38,298 nucleotides of DNA from assembly GCA_036562385.1 (NCBI GenBank), contig DATCKG010000017.1:1-38298 (forward strand). The letters run 5' to 3'. The notes under the pieces are model-generated. The model saw nothing but the letters and a program-made list of their open reading frames with translations, did not search any database and was not told the origin of the DNA. Each line of letters begins with the position of its first letter. Within the stretch, counting starts at the first letter, position 1. Source of the stretch: DATCKG01 sp036562385. GTDB taxonomy: Bacteria; Bacillota; Sulfobacillia; Symbiobacteriales; Symbiobacteriaceae. Below are positions 1 to 7,307 of this stretch, one piece after another. A program made the translations under genes and the position numbers.

Positions 1-90
1 ATCAAGGGCTACCGCCAGCTCCCCATGATGTCGGAAGCCCTAAGCAGACACGTCGTTCCAGAAACATCCAGCACCGTGAAAACGGCCTAA
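1..90 (+). CDS. Transposase C-terminal fragment (IS256/mutator-like), cut by the window edge
   Basis: The reading frame is open from base 1 and stops at TAA 88-90, giving the last 29 residues of a protein. It begins IKGYRQLPMMSEALSR, which resembles the closing segment of IS256/mutator-family transposases (a G-[YFH]-[RK]-x-[LI]-P-x-L pattern near the C-terminus). Only the tail is visible, so the DDE catalytic residues cannot be checked. The IS-end-like sequence just downstream supports the call. Confidence 0.5.
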   Translation: MKGYRQLPMMSEALSRHVVPETSSTVKTA

Positions 91-200
91 AAACGAAGAA
101 AAAGGCCGCCACGAAATTCCACGGCGGCTGGGACGTCGCCCCCCCTAGACGATTCCAATGGATGATCGTCTAGTGTGGGTGCTTTTTACACCACTCCTAT
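91..200. mobile_element. Probable right end of an IS256-like insertion sequence
   Basis: Downstream of the transposase stop lies a 9-bp inverted repeat (CTAGACGAT at 145-153 and ATCGTCTAG at 165-173). It is followed by GTGCTTTTTACACCAC at about 179-194; TTTTACAC-like sequence is typical of IS256-family termini. The other end lies outside the window, so the terminal inverted repeat and target duplication cannot be confirmed. Confidence 0.35.
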
Positions 201-497
201 GTACTCTAGCTGAAGCACGTGTGGCAATCAGCTCACGGACCTTCCGGACAATTGAGTTCATAGAACCTCCTCAAATCCGGTCGAAGACCGGTTTCGACTC
301 GGCAGCGAGGGCATTCGTATAAAAGTACTTGGTTCGAATCAAGAGTACGTTCTCGAGTGCCTGCTGTCGTTCGGCTGCTGGCACTTGTGGGTCCACGGCC
401 CGGGCGCTGTGGCCCGGCCAGCAAAGCAGGATTGTGGGTCCACGCCAGTCCGCCCCTGTCCGTCACGTTCGGCCACAGTTTGGCTACAGTAGCGACC
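201..497. other. Intergenic stretch without a convincing gene; 13-nt direct repeat
   Basis: No reading frame here has a ribosome binding site or a recognisable family. TTGTGGGTCCACG occurs twice, at 385-397 and 432-444. The stretch lies between the IS-like end and the terminator of the tRNA-Arg unit, on the 3' side of the tRNA, a common place for integrated elements. No integrase or attachment core is visible. Confidence 0.4.
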
Positions 498-540
498 AAA
501 AAACAGCTTTAGGGCTCCAGGGACCAAACCCTGGAGCCCT
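498..540 (-). terminator. Intrinsic terminator of the tRNA-Arg unit
   Basis: Perfect 12-bp stem (511-522 with 529-540) and a 6-nt loop. Read on the minus strand, a T-run follows shortly after the stem (A-run at 498-503 on the plus strand). It lies 21 bases beyond the tRNA 3' end. Confidence 0.75.
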
Positions 541-561
541 TGAGCCATGCGGATTTCAGCC

Positions 562-638
562 TGGCGCGCCCGGAGGGACTCGAACCCCCGACCCGCAGTT
601 TAGGAAACTGCTGCTCTATCCTACTGAGCTACGGGCGC
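562..638 (-). tRNA. tRNA-Arg, anticodon CCT
   Basis: The minus strand folds into a 77-nt cloverleaf. The acceptor stem is GCGCCCG (632-638) with CGGGCGC (566-572), then discriminator G and an encoded CCA (562-564). The anticodon loop TTCCTAA sits between GCAGT and ACTGC, giving anticodon CCT, which reads AGG. The T-arm contains GGTTCGAGTCC. It has its own promoter (654-682) and terminator (498-540), so it is a single-gene unit. Confidence 0.95.
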
Positions 639-653
639 TTATGGACCTACCCC

Positions 654-682
654 ATGATACGGGGTTTTCGCGTTCATGTCAA
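654..682 (-). promoter_or_regulatory. Sigma-A promoter of tRNA-Arg
   Basis: On the minus strand TTGACA (677-682) and TATCAT (654-659) are separated by exactly 17 bp. The -10 box ends 15 bases before the tRNA 5' end, as expected for a stable-RNA gene. Confidence 0.8.
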
Positions 683-824
683 CAGGGGAAAGGTGCCAGC
701 GCCTCCCTCTTGCACCACCTGATTTCCAGAAGTAGAGTGATGATAACGATGATGACGGAAACGAATCGGGGCGCCGGCGCCGGGGAGACCGGAAGGTGCC
801 CGAGGGGAGGCGACGGCGTTTTTG

Positions 825-1922
825 ATGAGGTACTGGGTCATCCTGGCGGCAGCCGCCGCGCTGGCTGGATGGGTTCTGGATCTCCTGCATGTGCCGGTGG
901 CGTGGCTGCTGGGACCGATGTTCGCGGGAATCGGGCTTTCCGCGTGGCTCAAGCGGCCGTTTCCGATGCCTCCGTACCTCCTGGCCATCGGACAGGCCTT
1001 GGTGGGACTGGGGATCGGCGTGGGCTTTACGCTGGAGACCTTGCAGCGGGTGGCCTTTCTGGGGCTGCCCCTGGCGGTGGGGGTGGTGATCACCGGCGGG
1101 CTCAGCCTGCTGAACGGCCGGCTGCTCTGGCGGTGGGCGGGGATCGACCCGGCCACCGGGTTCTTGGGGTCGCTGCCAGGGGCGGCGCCGGCTATGGTGG
1201 CCATGAGCAGCGAACTGGGGGCCGATCCGGTGGCCGTGGCGCTGCTGCAGTACGTCCGCCTGCTGCTGGTGGTCCTGCTGACACCGCCGGCGGTACACCT
1301 GCTGTTTCCCGCCGCGGCAGCGGGCGGAAGTGCCGCAGCCGCTACCCTTTCCGGCCTGCCGGCGGCTCCAGCCGGGCTGAATCTGACGGTCCTGCTGCTG
1401 TGTGGCCTGGCGGGGGCGTACCTGGGACGGCGGCTGCACTTTCCTTCGGCGTTCTTCCTGGGGCCGGTGCTGGCCGTGATGCCGGTGAGTTGGATGTTTC
1501 CCTACCAGTTCGTCCTGCCCTCCGGGCTGTTCAGCCTGGGGATGGGGCTGGTGGGGCTCTCCATCGGTCTCCGATTTGACCTGTCCACCGCGTTGCGGCT
1601 GGGGAAAGCTGTGGCCATCGAAGTGGCGCTGGTGGTGGTGTTGATCATCCTCTGCCTGGGAGTGGGCTATGGGTTCCATCTCCTGACGGGGGTGGACACC
1701 ATGACCGCGGTGCTGGGTTCTACGCCCGGCGGCATGGATGTGATGGTGGCTACCGCCGCGAAGGTGGATGCGGATCCCGGCCTGGTACTGGCGATGCAGA
1801 TGACCCGCTGGCTGATCGTGCTGCTGGCGGGCCCGTGGGTCACGGCCCGTCTGGTTCCCCGGTCAGGGCAGGCGTACAGCGGGCTGGGCAGCCCATCAGT
1901 ACAGGGATGTGAAACCGACTGA
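825..1922 (+). CDS. AbrB-family duplicated membrane protein
   Basis: A 365-residue integral membrane protein of the duplicated AbrB family (named after an 'ammonia monooxygenase regulator' annotation, unrelated to the transition-state regulator AbrB). Two homologous halves are visible, each with hydrophobic helices followed by a signature: GAAPAMVAMSSELGADP in the first half, and GSTPGGMDVMVATAAKVDADP in the second. Each is followed by a segment like QYVRLLLVVLL or QMTRWLIVLL. The family is membrane-bound and suspected to be transport-related, but its substrate is not established. ATG 825 was chosen with GAGGGGAGG at 802-810; an in-frame TTG at 822 is possible. It is monocistronic, with a terminator directly at its stop. 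Confidence 0.85.
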   Translation: MRYWVILAAAAALAGWVLDLLHVPVAWLLGPMFAGIGLSAWLKRPFPMPPYLLAIGQALVGLGIGVGFTLETLQRVAFLGLPLAVGVVITGGLSLLNGRLLWRWAGIDPATGFLGSLPGAAPAMVAMSSELGADPVAVALLQYVRLLLVVLLTPPAVHLLFPAAAAGGSAAAATLSGLPAAPAGLNLTVLLLCGLAGAYLGRRLHFPSAFFLGPVLAVMPVSWMFPYQFVLPSGLFSLGMGLVGLSIGLRFDLSTALRLGKAVAIEVALVVVLIILCLGVGYGFHLLTGVDTMTAVLGSTPGGMDVMVATAAKVDADPGLVLAMQMTRWLIVLLAGPWVTARLVPRSGQAYSGLGSPSVQGCETD

Positions 1923-1951
1923 GGCCCCGGGTGCAAGCCTGGGCCTTTTTT
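1921..1951 (+). terminator. Intrinsic terminator after the AbrB-family gene
   Basis: AGGCCC (1922-1927) pairs with GGGCCT (1941-1946) around an imperfect inner stem, and six T residues follow. It starts within the stop codon of the preceding gene. Confidence 0.75.
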
Positions 1952-1990
1952 GTCCGGTTTCCCAGGGTGCGACAGGAATGGGCCCATCCT

Positions 1991-2018
1991 TTGCGAAACG
2001 TATTTCCAGGGGTATATC
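1991..2018 (+). promoter_or_regulatory. Possible promoter of the amidase gene
   Basis: TTGCGA (1991-1996) and TATATC (2013-2018) are 16 bp apart, each matching the sigma-A consensus at four of six positions. Tentative; it lies 42 bases upstream of the start codon. Confidence 0.35.
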
Positions 2019-2059
2019 GTCTACGTAATAAACGGTTACGGTAAAGGGGTGGCTTACCG

Positions 2060-4357
2060 TTGAAGCGCCTTGCGGCTGCGGCGGCTGCTGCCATGGTGCT
2101 GGCGGCAGTGCCAGGGTATGGCATGGCTGCCACGCTGACTCCTTCGGACTGGGACGGGCTCAACGTGCGGGAAGGGCCCGGTCTGTCCTATGCGAAAATC
2201 GGCGCACTGGCCTACGGGGATTCCCTTCCTGTGGTCGGACGGGACGGCGATTGGGTCCAGGTACGGACCAAATCCGGTACCCTGGCGTGGGTATCTGCCA
2301 CCTACAGCATTATCTCCTACGAGGACGAAGAGGCATGGGCCGTGGTCAGCACCGATGTGCTGAATGTGCGGGAGGGCCCGTCGCTTTCGGATCGGATCCT
2401 CACCCAGATCACCGAAGGCACCCGGGTGCGGCTGCTGAAGGAGTGGCGGGATTGGTGGCGGGTCCGGCTCTCCGACGGCACCGAGGGATGGGTGGCCAGC
2501 ATGTACATGCGGCGCGCCGCGGACGTAGAAATGCCGGCGCCCGGACCGGCCGTAGATCCGGTGCCTGCACCGGAGCCGGAACCGGCACCGGCACCAGCAC
2601 CAGCACCAGATCCTCAACCTGAGACACCGGTGGGATCCGGCTCCTGGGAAGTGCCGGAACTGCCCCCAAAGGCGCGGGACAACCTGCCGCTGGGAGCCAA
2701 GGAAGTCTGGGTGCTGGCCTCTGCAGACGTCTACTCGGGCCGGCACCAGGCGTACTACTTCAAGGTGGATACGGTGTACCCCGGTGAGCGGCTCACCTAT
2801 CTGGGCGCCGCGGAGGGCTGGGTGCAGGTGGTCACTCCCCGGGGCCAACGGGGCTGGGTGCCTGGCTCCGCCGTCCAGATCCGGGAAGGCGGCCTTCTGA
2901 TGGAGGTGACCGGTGGCCGCTGGGCTGTGGGGATGGCTGCCGAGGTCTCCGGGGGCACGGCTGACCCAACCGAATGGCTGGAGGTGACCCCCTGGGACGG
3001 GCTGCGGCTGCGGGCTGCCGGCAGTCTGGAGGCACCCATCCTGGAGGTACTGCCCCAGGGTGAGATCCTGCAGGTGGTGCAGCGGCAGGATCCCTGGGTA
3101 GAGGTGATCACCAGCCGCGGGCGGAGGGGCTGGGTGCACGGAGACTACACGAGACCCGTTCGGGCCGCGAGCACACCGGCGCCGGCCGTTACATTTGGCG
3201 ACGGCCTCCGGGCCACCCTGACGGCAGCGGCCCCCGGAGTGCTGCGGCTGGAGGTGGTGGGCCCAGAGACCCTGGGCCTGCCGGTGATCCAGCAAGAACG
3301 GGTGCTGATTCCGTGTACTACCGGTCAGGCGGAGCCGGCGCTGATTGCGGTGGGCACCGGCGGCGTCCGCTACCTCGCCTTTGAGCCGGAGGGCGTCGCA
3401 GTAGGCCTGGAGCGGTCCGCCGGGGTGCAGGTGGTGGAGCAGGCCCCCGGCCGGCTGGTGGTGGAACTGCGGCCGGTGCTGCACGGTGTGCAGGTGCGCA
3501 GCGAGGCGGACCGCACGGTCTACGTGCTGCAGCTCCGGGGCGCCACCGATGCCCGGCTGGGCGCGGCCTCCGGGGTGGTGACGGTGACCCTGCCCGGTGC
3601 CATCAACGGCGCGCTGAGCCTGCCTCCCGGCGTGCAGGTGGAGCAGCGGGCGGACGGCGTGGTGGTTTCCATTCCGACCAGCCAGGCCTACGTCCTGAAG
3701 GCCACGGCCGAAGGGTATGAGCTTCACCTCTTGCGGACCGGCCTGGCCGGCAAGACCATCGTGCTGGATCCCGGCCACGGCGGTTACGACCCCGGTGCCC
3801 AGAACCGTTACCTCGGGGTGATGGAGAAGGACGTCAACCTGGCGGTGGCCCTGAAGGTGCGGGATCTGCTGGTGGCCCGGGGCGCCCGGGTGCTGCTGAC
3901 CCGGGCGACGGACCGGCTGCCCACGCCCGATCACGTGCTGGCGGTGGAGACGCACCAGGATGCGCTCCATGTGGACCTGGACTACCGTACACGGATCGCC
4001 AACGAACTGGGTGTGGATGCCTTCGTGTCCATCCACCACAACGCAGCGAGCTCCAGCACGGCCCAGGGCACCGAGACGTACTACACCAGCTACACCTTAA
4101 ACGGCATTCAGAGCGAGGCCCTGGCCTGGGCGATGCAACATTATCTGACCGGGGCTACGGGGCTGCTGAACCGGGGGTACAAGGATTCCGACTTTTACGT
4201 GACCCGCAACACCGATGCGCCCGCGGTGCTGCTGGAACTGACCTTCCTCACAAATCCCACGGAGGCGCAGTTGGCCATGGATCCTGCCTTCCAGCAGAAG
4301 GAGGCGGAGGCGATCGTGCAGGCGCTGGAGGCCTTCTTCGCGGCAGGGCCTCAGTAG
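2060..4357 (+). CDS. Secreted N-acetylmuramoyl-L-alanine amidase with four SH3-like repeats
   Basis: A 765-residue cell-wall hydrolase predicted to cleave the amide bond between MurNAc and L-Ala. TTG start with AAAGGGGTGG upstream. The N-terminus is a signal peptide (Lys/Arg, then an Ala-rich core, ending near GYGMAA). Two SH3-like repeats (about residues 30-80 and 95-150) share the motif LNVREGP. A Pro/Ala/Glu linker (about 155-195) follows, then two more SH3-like repeats ending GWVPG and GWVHG, and an unassigned beta-rich region (about 375-560). The Amidase_3 domain runs to the C-terminus: DPGHGG (Zn His), a Glu in MEKD, SIHHNA (Zn His) and LLELTFLTN (catalytic Glu). It is flanked by terminators and so is a single-gene unit. 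A vegetative, autolytic or germination role cannot be told from sequence. Confidence 0.9.
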   Translation: MKRLAAAAAAAMVLAAVPGYGMAATLTPSDWDGLNVREGPGLSYAKIGALAYGDSLPVVGRDGDWVQVRTKSGTLAWVSATYSIISYEDEEAWAVVSTDVLNVREGPSLSDRILTQITEGTRVRLLKEWRDWWRVRLSDGTEGWVASMYMRRAADVEMPAPGPAVDPVPAPEPEPAPAPAPAPDPQPETPVGSGSWEVPELPPKARDNLPLGAKEVWVLASADVYSGRHQAYYFKVDTVYPGERLTYLGAAEGWVQVVTPRGQRGWVPGSAVQIREGGLLMEVTGGRWAVGMAAEVSGGTADPTEWLEVTPWDGLRLRAAGSLEAPILEVLPQGEILQVVQRQDPWVEVITSRGRRGWVHGDYTRPVRAASTPAPAVTFGDGLRATLTAAAPGVLRLEVVGPETLGLPVIQQERVLIPCTTGQAEPALIAVGTGGVRYLAFEPEGVAVGLERSAGVQVVEQAPGRLVVELRPVLHGVQVRSEADRTVYVLQLRGATDARLGAASGVVTVTLPGAINGALSLPPGVQVEQRADGVVVSIPTSQAYVLKATAEGYELHLLRTGLAGKTIVLDPGHGGYDPGAQNRYLGVMEKDVNLAVALKVRDLLVARGARVLLTRATDRLPTPDHVLAVETHQDALHVDLDYRTRIANELGVDAFVSIHHNAASSSTAQGTETYYTSYTLNGIQSEALAWAMQHYLTGATGLLNRGYKDSDFYVTRNTDAPAVLLELTFLTNPTEAQLAMDPAFQQKEAEAIVQALEAFFAAGPQ

Positions 4358-4376
4358 CGGATAGGGTAAACGACAA

Positions 4377-4414
4377 GGGACCGGCCGGACAGACGGCCCG
4401 GTCCCTGTTCTTAT
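4377..4414 (+). terminator. Intrinsic terminator after the amidase gene
   Basis: GGGACCGGCC (4377-4386) pairs with GGCCCGGTCCC (4395-4405) with one bulged base, followed by TGTTCTTATT. Confidence 0.8.
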
Positions 4415-4504
4415 TAGTAGATGGAACGCAGGAGGACCGTGCAGGCATACGCTCCCGGATTTACCCCAGTGATCGGATGTTCCGTGCATTTGGTCTAAAT
4501 GTAC

Positions 4505-4532
4505 TTGCACTTTTGGCGCATCGGTGTATACT
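4505..4532 (+). promoter_or_regulatory. Sigma-A promoter of the aspartate aminotransferase gene
   Basis: TTGCAC (4505-4510) and TATACT (4527-4532) are spaced 16 bp. The expected start of transcription (~4539) leaves a ~50-nt leader before ATG 4590. This rules out upstream in-frame starts that would overlap the promoter. Confidence 0.75.
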
Positions 4533-4589
4533 CTCTACATAAAAGACAAGGTACAACCGGAATCTTCCAAGGAAGGAGCGCTTGTCTGC

Positions 4590-5786
4590 ATGCGCCTTTC
4601 TGCCCGCGCTAGTGCCATGTCTCCTTCGGCCACCATGGCCATCGACGCCCGCAGCAAGCAGATGATCGCGGAAGGCATCGATGTGGTGAACTTCTCGGTG
4701 GGTGAGCCTGATTTCGATACGCCGCTCCTGATCAAGCGGGCAGGTATCGCTGCGATTGAGCAGGGGTTCACCAAGTACACGCCGGCCGCCGGCATGATGG
4801 AACTGCGGCAGGCGATTTGCGAGAAGCTCAAGCGGGACAACGGCCTCGAGTACCGGCCTGAGCAGATCGTCGTTTCCAACGGCGGTAAGCAGGCCCTTTT
4901 CAATGCTTTTATGGTGCTTTTGGATCCGGGGGATGAGGTGATCATCCAGGCTCCGTACTGGGTGAGCTACCCGGAGATGGTGAAGCTGGCCGGCGGTGTG
5001 CCGGTGGTGGTGGAGACGGACGAATCCACCGGTTTCAAGATGACCGCGGAGATGATCCGGGCCAAGCTGACGCCCCGGACCCGGGTAATCAACCTGAACA
5101 GCCCCAGCAACCCCACCGGGGCGGTCTACACCCGCAAGGAACTGGAGGCCATCGCGGCCCTGGCGGTGGAACACGACCTGGTCATCCTATCCGACGAGAT
5201 CTACGAAAAGCTCCTTTATGACGGGGCGGAGCACGTCTCCATCGCCTCCCTTGCTCCGGAGGTGAAGGAGCGGACCATCATTGTAAACGGCGTATCCAAG
5301 GCTTACGCCATGACCGGTTGGCGGATCGGGTATACCGCTTCGGAGACGGCCTACGCCAAGGCGATGTCGGCCCTGCAGTCCCAGTCCACCTCCGCTCCCT
5401 GTACCATCTCGCAGAAGGCGGCCGTGGAGGCCCTGCGGGGTCCCCAGGAAGCGGTGGAGGAGATGCGCCGGGAATTCGACCGGCGGCGCCGGTATATGGT
5501 GGAGCGGGTCAACCGGCTGCCGGGCTTCTCCGTGAAGGTGGCTCCCCAGGGTGCCTTCTACCTCTTCCCCAACGTCTCCGGCACCTACGGAATGACCATC
5601 TGCGGCCAGCGGATCAACTCTTCCGACGACCTGGCCCGGGTGATCCTGGAGCACGCCCGGGTGAGCGTCGTCCCGGGTACCGGTTTCGGCGCCCCCGACT
5701 ATGTCCGGTTCTCCTACGCCACGTCTCTGGATCGGATCGAAGAAGGGCTCAACCGGATCGAAGCGCTGCTGCAGAAAGCGGAGTAA
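4590..5786 (+). CDS. aspB: Aspartate aminotransferase (class I, PLP-dependent)
   Basis: A 398-residue cytosolic enzyme predicted to interconvert aspartate plus 2-oxoglutarate with oxaloacetate plus glutamate. Seen: N-terminal SVGEPDFDTP, the substrate-loop region SPSNPTGAVYT, LSDEIYEKLLYDG with the cofactor-contacting Asp and Tyr, and the PLP-binding Lys237 in GVSKAYAMTGWRIGY. A C-terminal Arg is present in DYVRFSYATS. Length and motifs fit the bacterial aspB/aspC Ib subgroup, although substrate range within this subgroup is broad. ATG 4590 is preceded by AAGGAAGGAG (4569-4578). A second aminotransferase of similar fold lies at 36158-37324. Confidence 0.85.
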   Translation: MRLSARASAMSPSATMAIDARSKQMIAEGIDVVNFSVGEPDFDTPLLIKRAGIAAIEQGFTKYTPAAGMMELRQAICEKLKRDNGLEYRPEQIVVSNGGKQALFNAFMVLLDPGDEVIIQAPYWVSYPEMVKLAGGVPVVVETDESTGFKMTAEMIRAKLTPRTRVINLNSPSNPTGAVYTRKELEAIAALAVEHDLVILSDEIYEKLLYDGAEHVSIASLAPEVKERTIIVNGVSKAYAMTGWRIGYTASETAYAKAMSALQSQSTSAPCTISQKAAVEALRGPQEAVEEMRREFDRRRRYMVERVNRLPGFSVKVAPQGAFYLFPNVSGTYGMTICGQRINSSDDLARVILEHARVSVVPGTGFGAPDYVRFSYATSLDRIEEGLNRIEALLQKAE

Positions 5787-5814
5787 TGCCAATTCCTTTC
5801 TTAAGGGGTATAAT
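5786..5814 (+). promoter_or_regulatory. Possible promoter upstream of murD
   Basis: A perfect TATAAT (5809-5814) has ATGCCA (5786-5791, four of six to consensus) 17 bp upstream. The hexamers begin at the stop codon of the aminotransferase gene. Any transcript would start just before the palindrome at 5832-5859. Confidence 0.4.
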
Positions 5815-5831
5815 GAAGGCGTAGTGGAACG

Positions 5832-5862
5832 AACCCGATGGGTCATGACCCATCGGGTTTCT
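5832..5862 (+). terminator. 28-nt perfect palindrome, terminator or attenuator
   Basis: AACCCGATGGGTCA is followed directly by its exact reverse complement (5832-5859), then by TTCTT. As RNA it forms a ~12-bp hairpin with a tight loop. It can end transcription of the aminotransferase gene. Its position about 18 bases after a TATAAT also allows an operator or attenuator role for murD. Confidence 0.6.
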
Positions 5863-5896
5863 TACGACACGGCATGCGGCCTGGGAGGTGTCCGGC

Positions 5897-7258
5897 ATGG
5901 ATTTTCACGGCAAACCGGTGGTGGTGGTGGGGATCGGCGTCTCCAACATGCCGCTGATCCGGCACCTGCGGAAAAAGGGGGCCGTGGTGACGGCCTGCGA
6001 CCGGAAAAGCGAGGCAGAACTGGGGGAGCGGGCGGAGGAGCTCCGCCGGCTGGGCGTGACGCTCTGCACCGGCGCCGGGTATCTGGAGCCGCTGGCCCAC
6101 CACGACCTGATCTTCCTCACGCCGGGCATCCCCAAGCACCTTCCGGAAATTGAAGCGGCCCGAGCCCGGGGCGCCATCATCGTCGGGGAGATCGGTCTGG
6201 TGCTGGCCTACTGCCGGGCGCCGGTGATCGGCATCACCGGCAGCGCCGGCAAGACCACCACCACCACGCTGGTGGGGGAGATCCTGAAGGCCGCCGGGCA
6301 TCAGGTCTACGTGGGAGGCAACATCGGTACCCCCCTGGTGGAGCAGGCAGAATCGGTGCCGCCGGAGGCGAAGGTGGTGCTGGAACTTTCCAGCTTCCAG
6401 CTTCAGCTTACCGGGGGTCGGAGCCCTCACATCGGGGTGATCACCAACATCAGTCCCAATCACCTGGATGTGCACGCCTCCATGGAGGAGTACGTGGAGG
6501 CCAAGAAAAACATCTTCCGGTATCAGAAGCCGGAAGACATCGTGATCCTCAACGCGGACGATCCGCTGGTGCGGAGCTTTGCCGCGGAGGCGCCCGCCCG
6601 GGTGGTCTTCTTCAGCCGGCAGGCGGATCCCGGCACGGAGACCTGCGCCTTCGTCCGGGGCGATGAGTTGATCTGGCGGGACCAGAACCGGGAGGTCCCG
6701 GTGCTGAAGGTACAGGAACTGAAGCTGATGGGGCTGCACAACCTGGAGAACGCCCTGGCGGCCATGGCCGCGGCTTTTCTGGCCGGTGCGGGGCCGGAGG
6801 CCGTCCGGTCGGTGCTGACCACCTTTGCAGGGGTGGAGCACCGCCTGGAGCCCGTGCGGGTGATCAACGGCGCCCGCTGGTACAACGACTCGAAGGCCAC
6901 CTCCCCCACCGAGGCGGTGGCGGCCCTGCGGACCCTGGAGGCGCCGATCGTGCTGATTGCCGGCGGGTCCGACAAGGGGATTCCCTTTGATCCCATGGCG
7001 CCTCTGGTGGTGGAGAAAGTAAAGGCCCTGATCCTGACCGGCCCCACCGCGCCGAAGATCGAAGAGACGGTGCGCCGCTACGGGTACAATCGCGTCCTGC
7101 ACCACGCCCGGGACATGGAGGAGGCAGTGCGGCTGGCCTATCAGGAAGCGCAGCCCGGGGACAACGTGGTCCTTTCGCCCGCCTGCGCCAGTTTCGATGC
7201 CTACCGCAACTTCGAGGAACGGGGGCGCCATTTCAAGTCCTTGGTGGCAGCCCTGTAA
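5897..7258 (+). CDS. murD: UDP-N-acetylmuramoyl-L-alanine--D-glutamate ligase
   Basis: A 453-residue cytosolic Mur ligase adding D-Glu to UDP-MurNAc-L-Ala in peptidoglycan precursor synthesis. Seen: an N-terminal Rossmann-like domain (VVVVGIGVSNMPLIRHL), the ATP P-loop GSAGKTTTT with Lys119, NISPNHLDVH, the central-domain hinge HNLENALAAMAA, and EHRLEPVRVINGARWYNDSK leading the C-terminal domain. That domain also carries LIAGGSDKG and LSPACASFDAYRNFEERG. ATG 5897 has GGGAGG 8 bases upstream; a GTG at 5888 overlaps that site and is less likely. It stands alone rather than in a dcw cluster, so a paralogue may exist elsewhere. Confidence 0.9.
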   Translation: MDFHGKPVVVVGIGVSNMPLIRHLRKKGAVVTACDRKSEAELGERAEELRRLGVTLCTGAGYLEPLAHHDLIFLTPGIPKHLPEIEAARARGAIIVGEIGLVLAYCRAPVIGITGSAGKTTTTTLVGEILKAAGHQVYVGGNIGTPLVEQAESVPPEAKVVLELSSFQLQLTGGRSPHIGVITNISPNHLDVHASMEEYVEAKKNIFRYQKPEDIVILNADDPLVRSFAAEAPARVVFFSRQADPGTETCAFVRGDELIWRDQNREVPVLKVQELKLMGLHNLENALAAMAAAFLAGAGPEAVRSVLTTFAGVEHRLEPVRVINGARWYNDSKATSPTEAVAALRTLEAPIVLIAGGSDKGIPFDPMAPLVVEKVKALILTGPTAPKIEETVRRYGYNRVLHHARDMEEAVRLAYQEAQPGDNVVLSPACASFDAYRNFEERGRHFKSLVAAL

Positions 7259-7263
7259 CAGGC

Positions 7264-7296
7264 GGCGACCCCCGGACCCAGGGCGGGCCGGGGGTG
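7264..7296. terminator. GC-rich hairpin between convergent genes
   Basis: GACCCCCGG and CCGGGGGTGC form a strong stem around a ~12-nt loop, between murD and the convergent minus-strand gene. No clear T-run, so termination on either strand is tentative. Confidence 0.35.
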
Positions 7297-7307
7297 CTAT
7301 GTGCAGG

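Noticed and set aside
233..499. Minus-strand frame of 88 codons ending ...FYELNCPEGP
   Set aside because: Its TTG start lies in the T-run of the tRNA terminator, it has no ribosome binding site, and no family is recognised.
540..722. Plus-strand frames reading EGLEPPTRSLGNCCSILLSYGR and GGTRTPDPQFRKLLLYPTELR
   Set aside because: These are antisense translations of tRNA-Arg, a well-known artefact of gene prediction.
2054..4039. Very long minus-strand frame opposite the amidase
   Set aside because: Antisense shadow of high-GC coding sequence; His/Arg/Gln-rich with no domain, while the plus strand encodes clear SH3 and amidase domains.
4524..4589. Longer N-terminus for the aspartate aminotransferase
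   Set aside because: It would begin inside the promoter (TATACT at 4527-4532); ATG 4590 has a good binding site and family-typical length.
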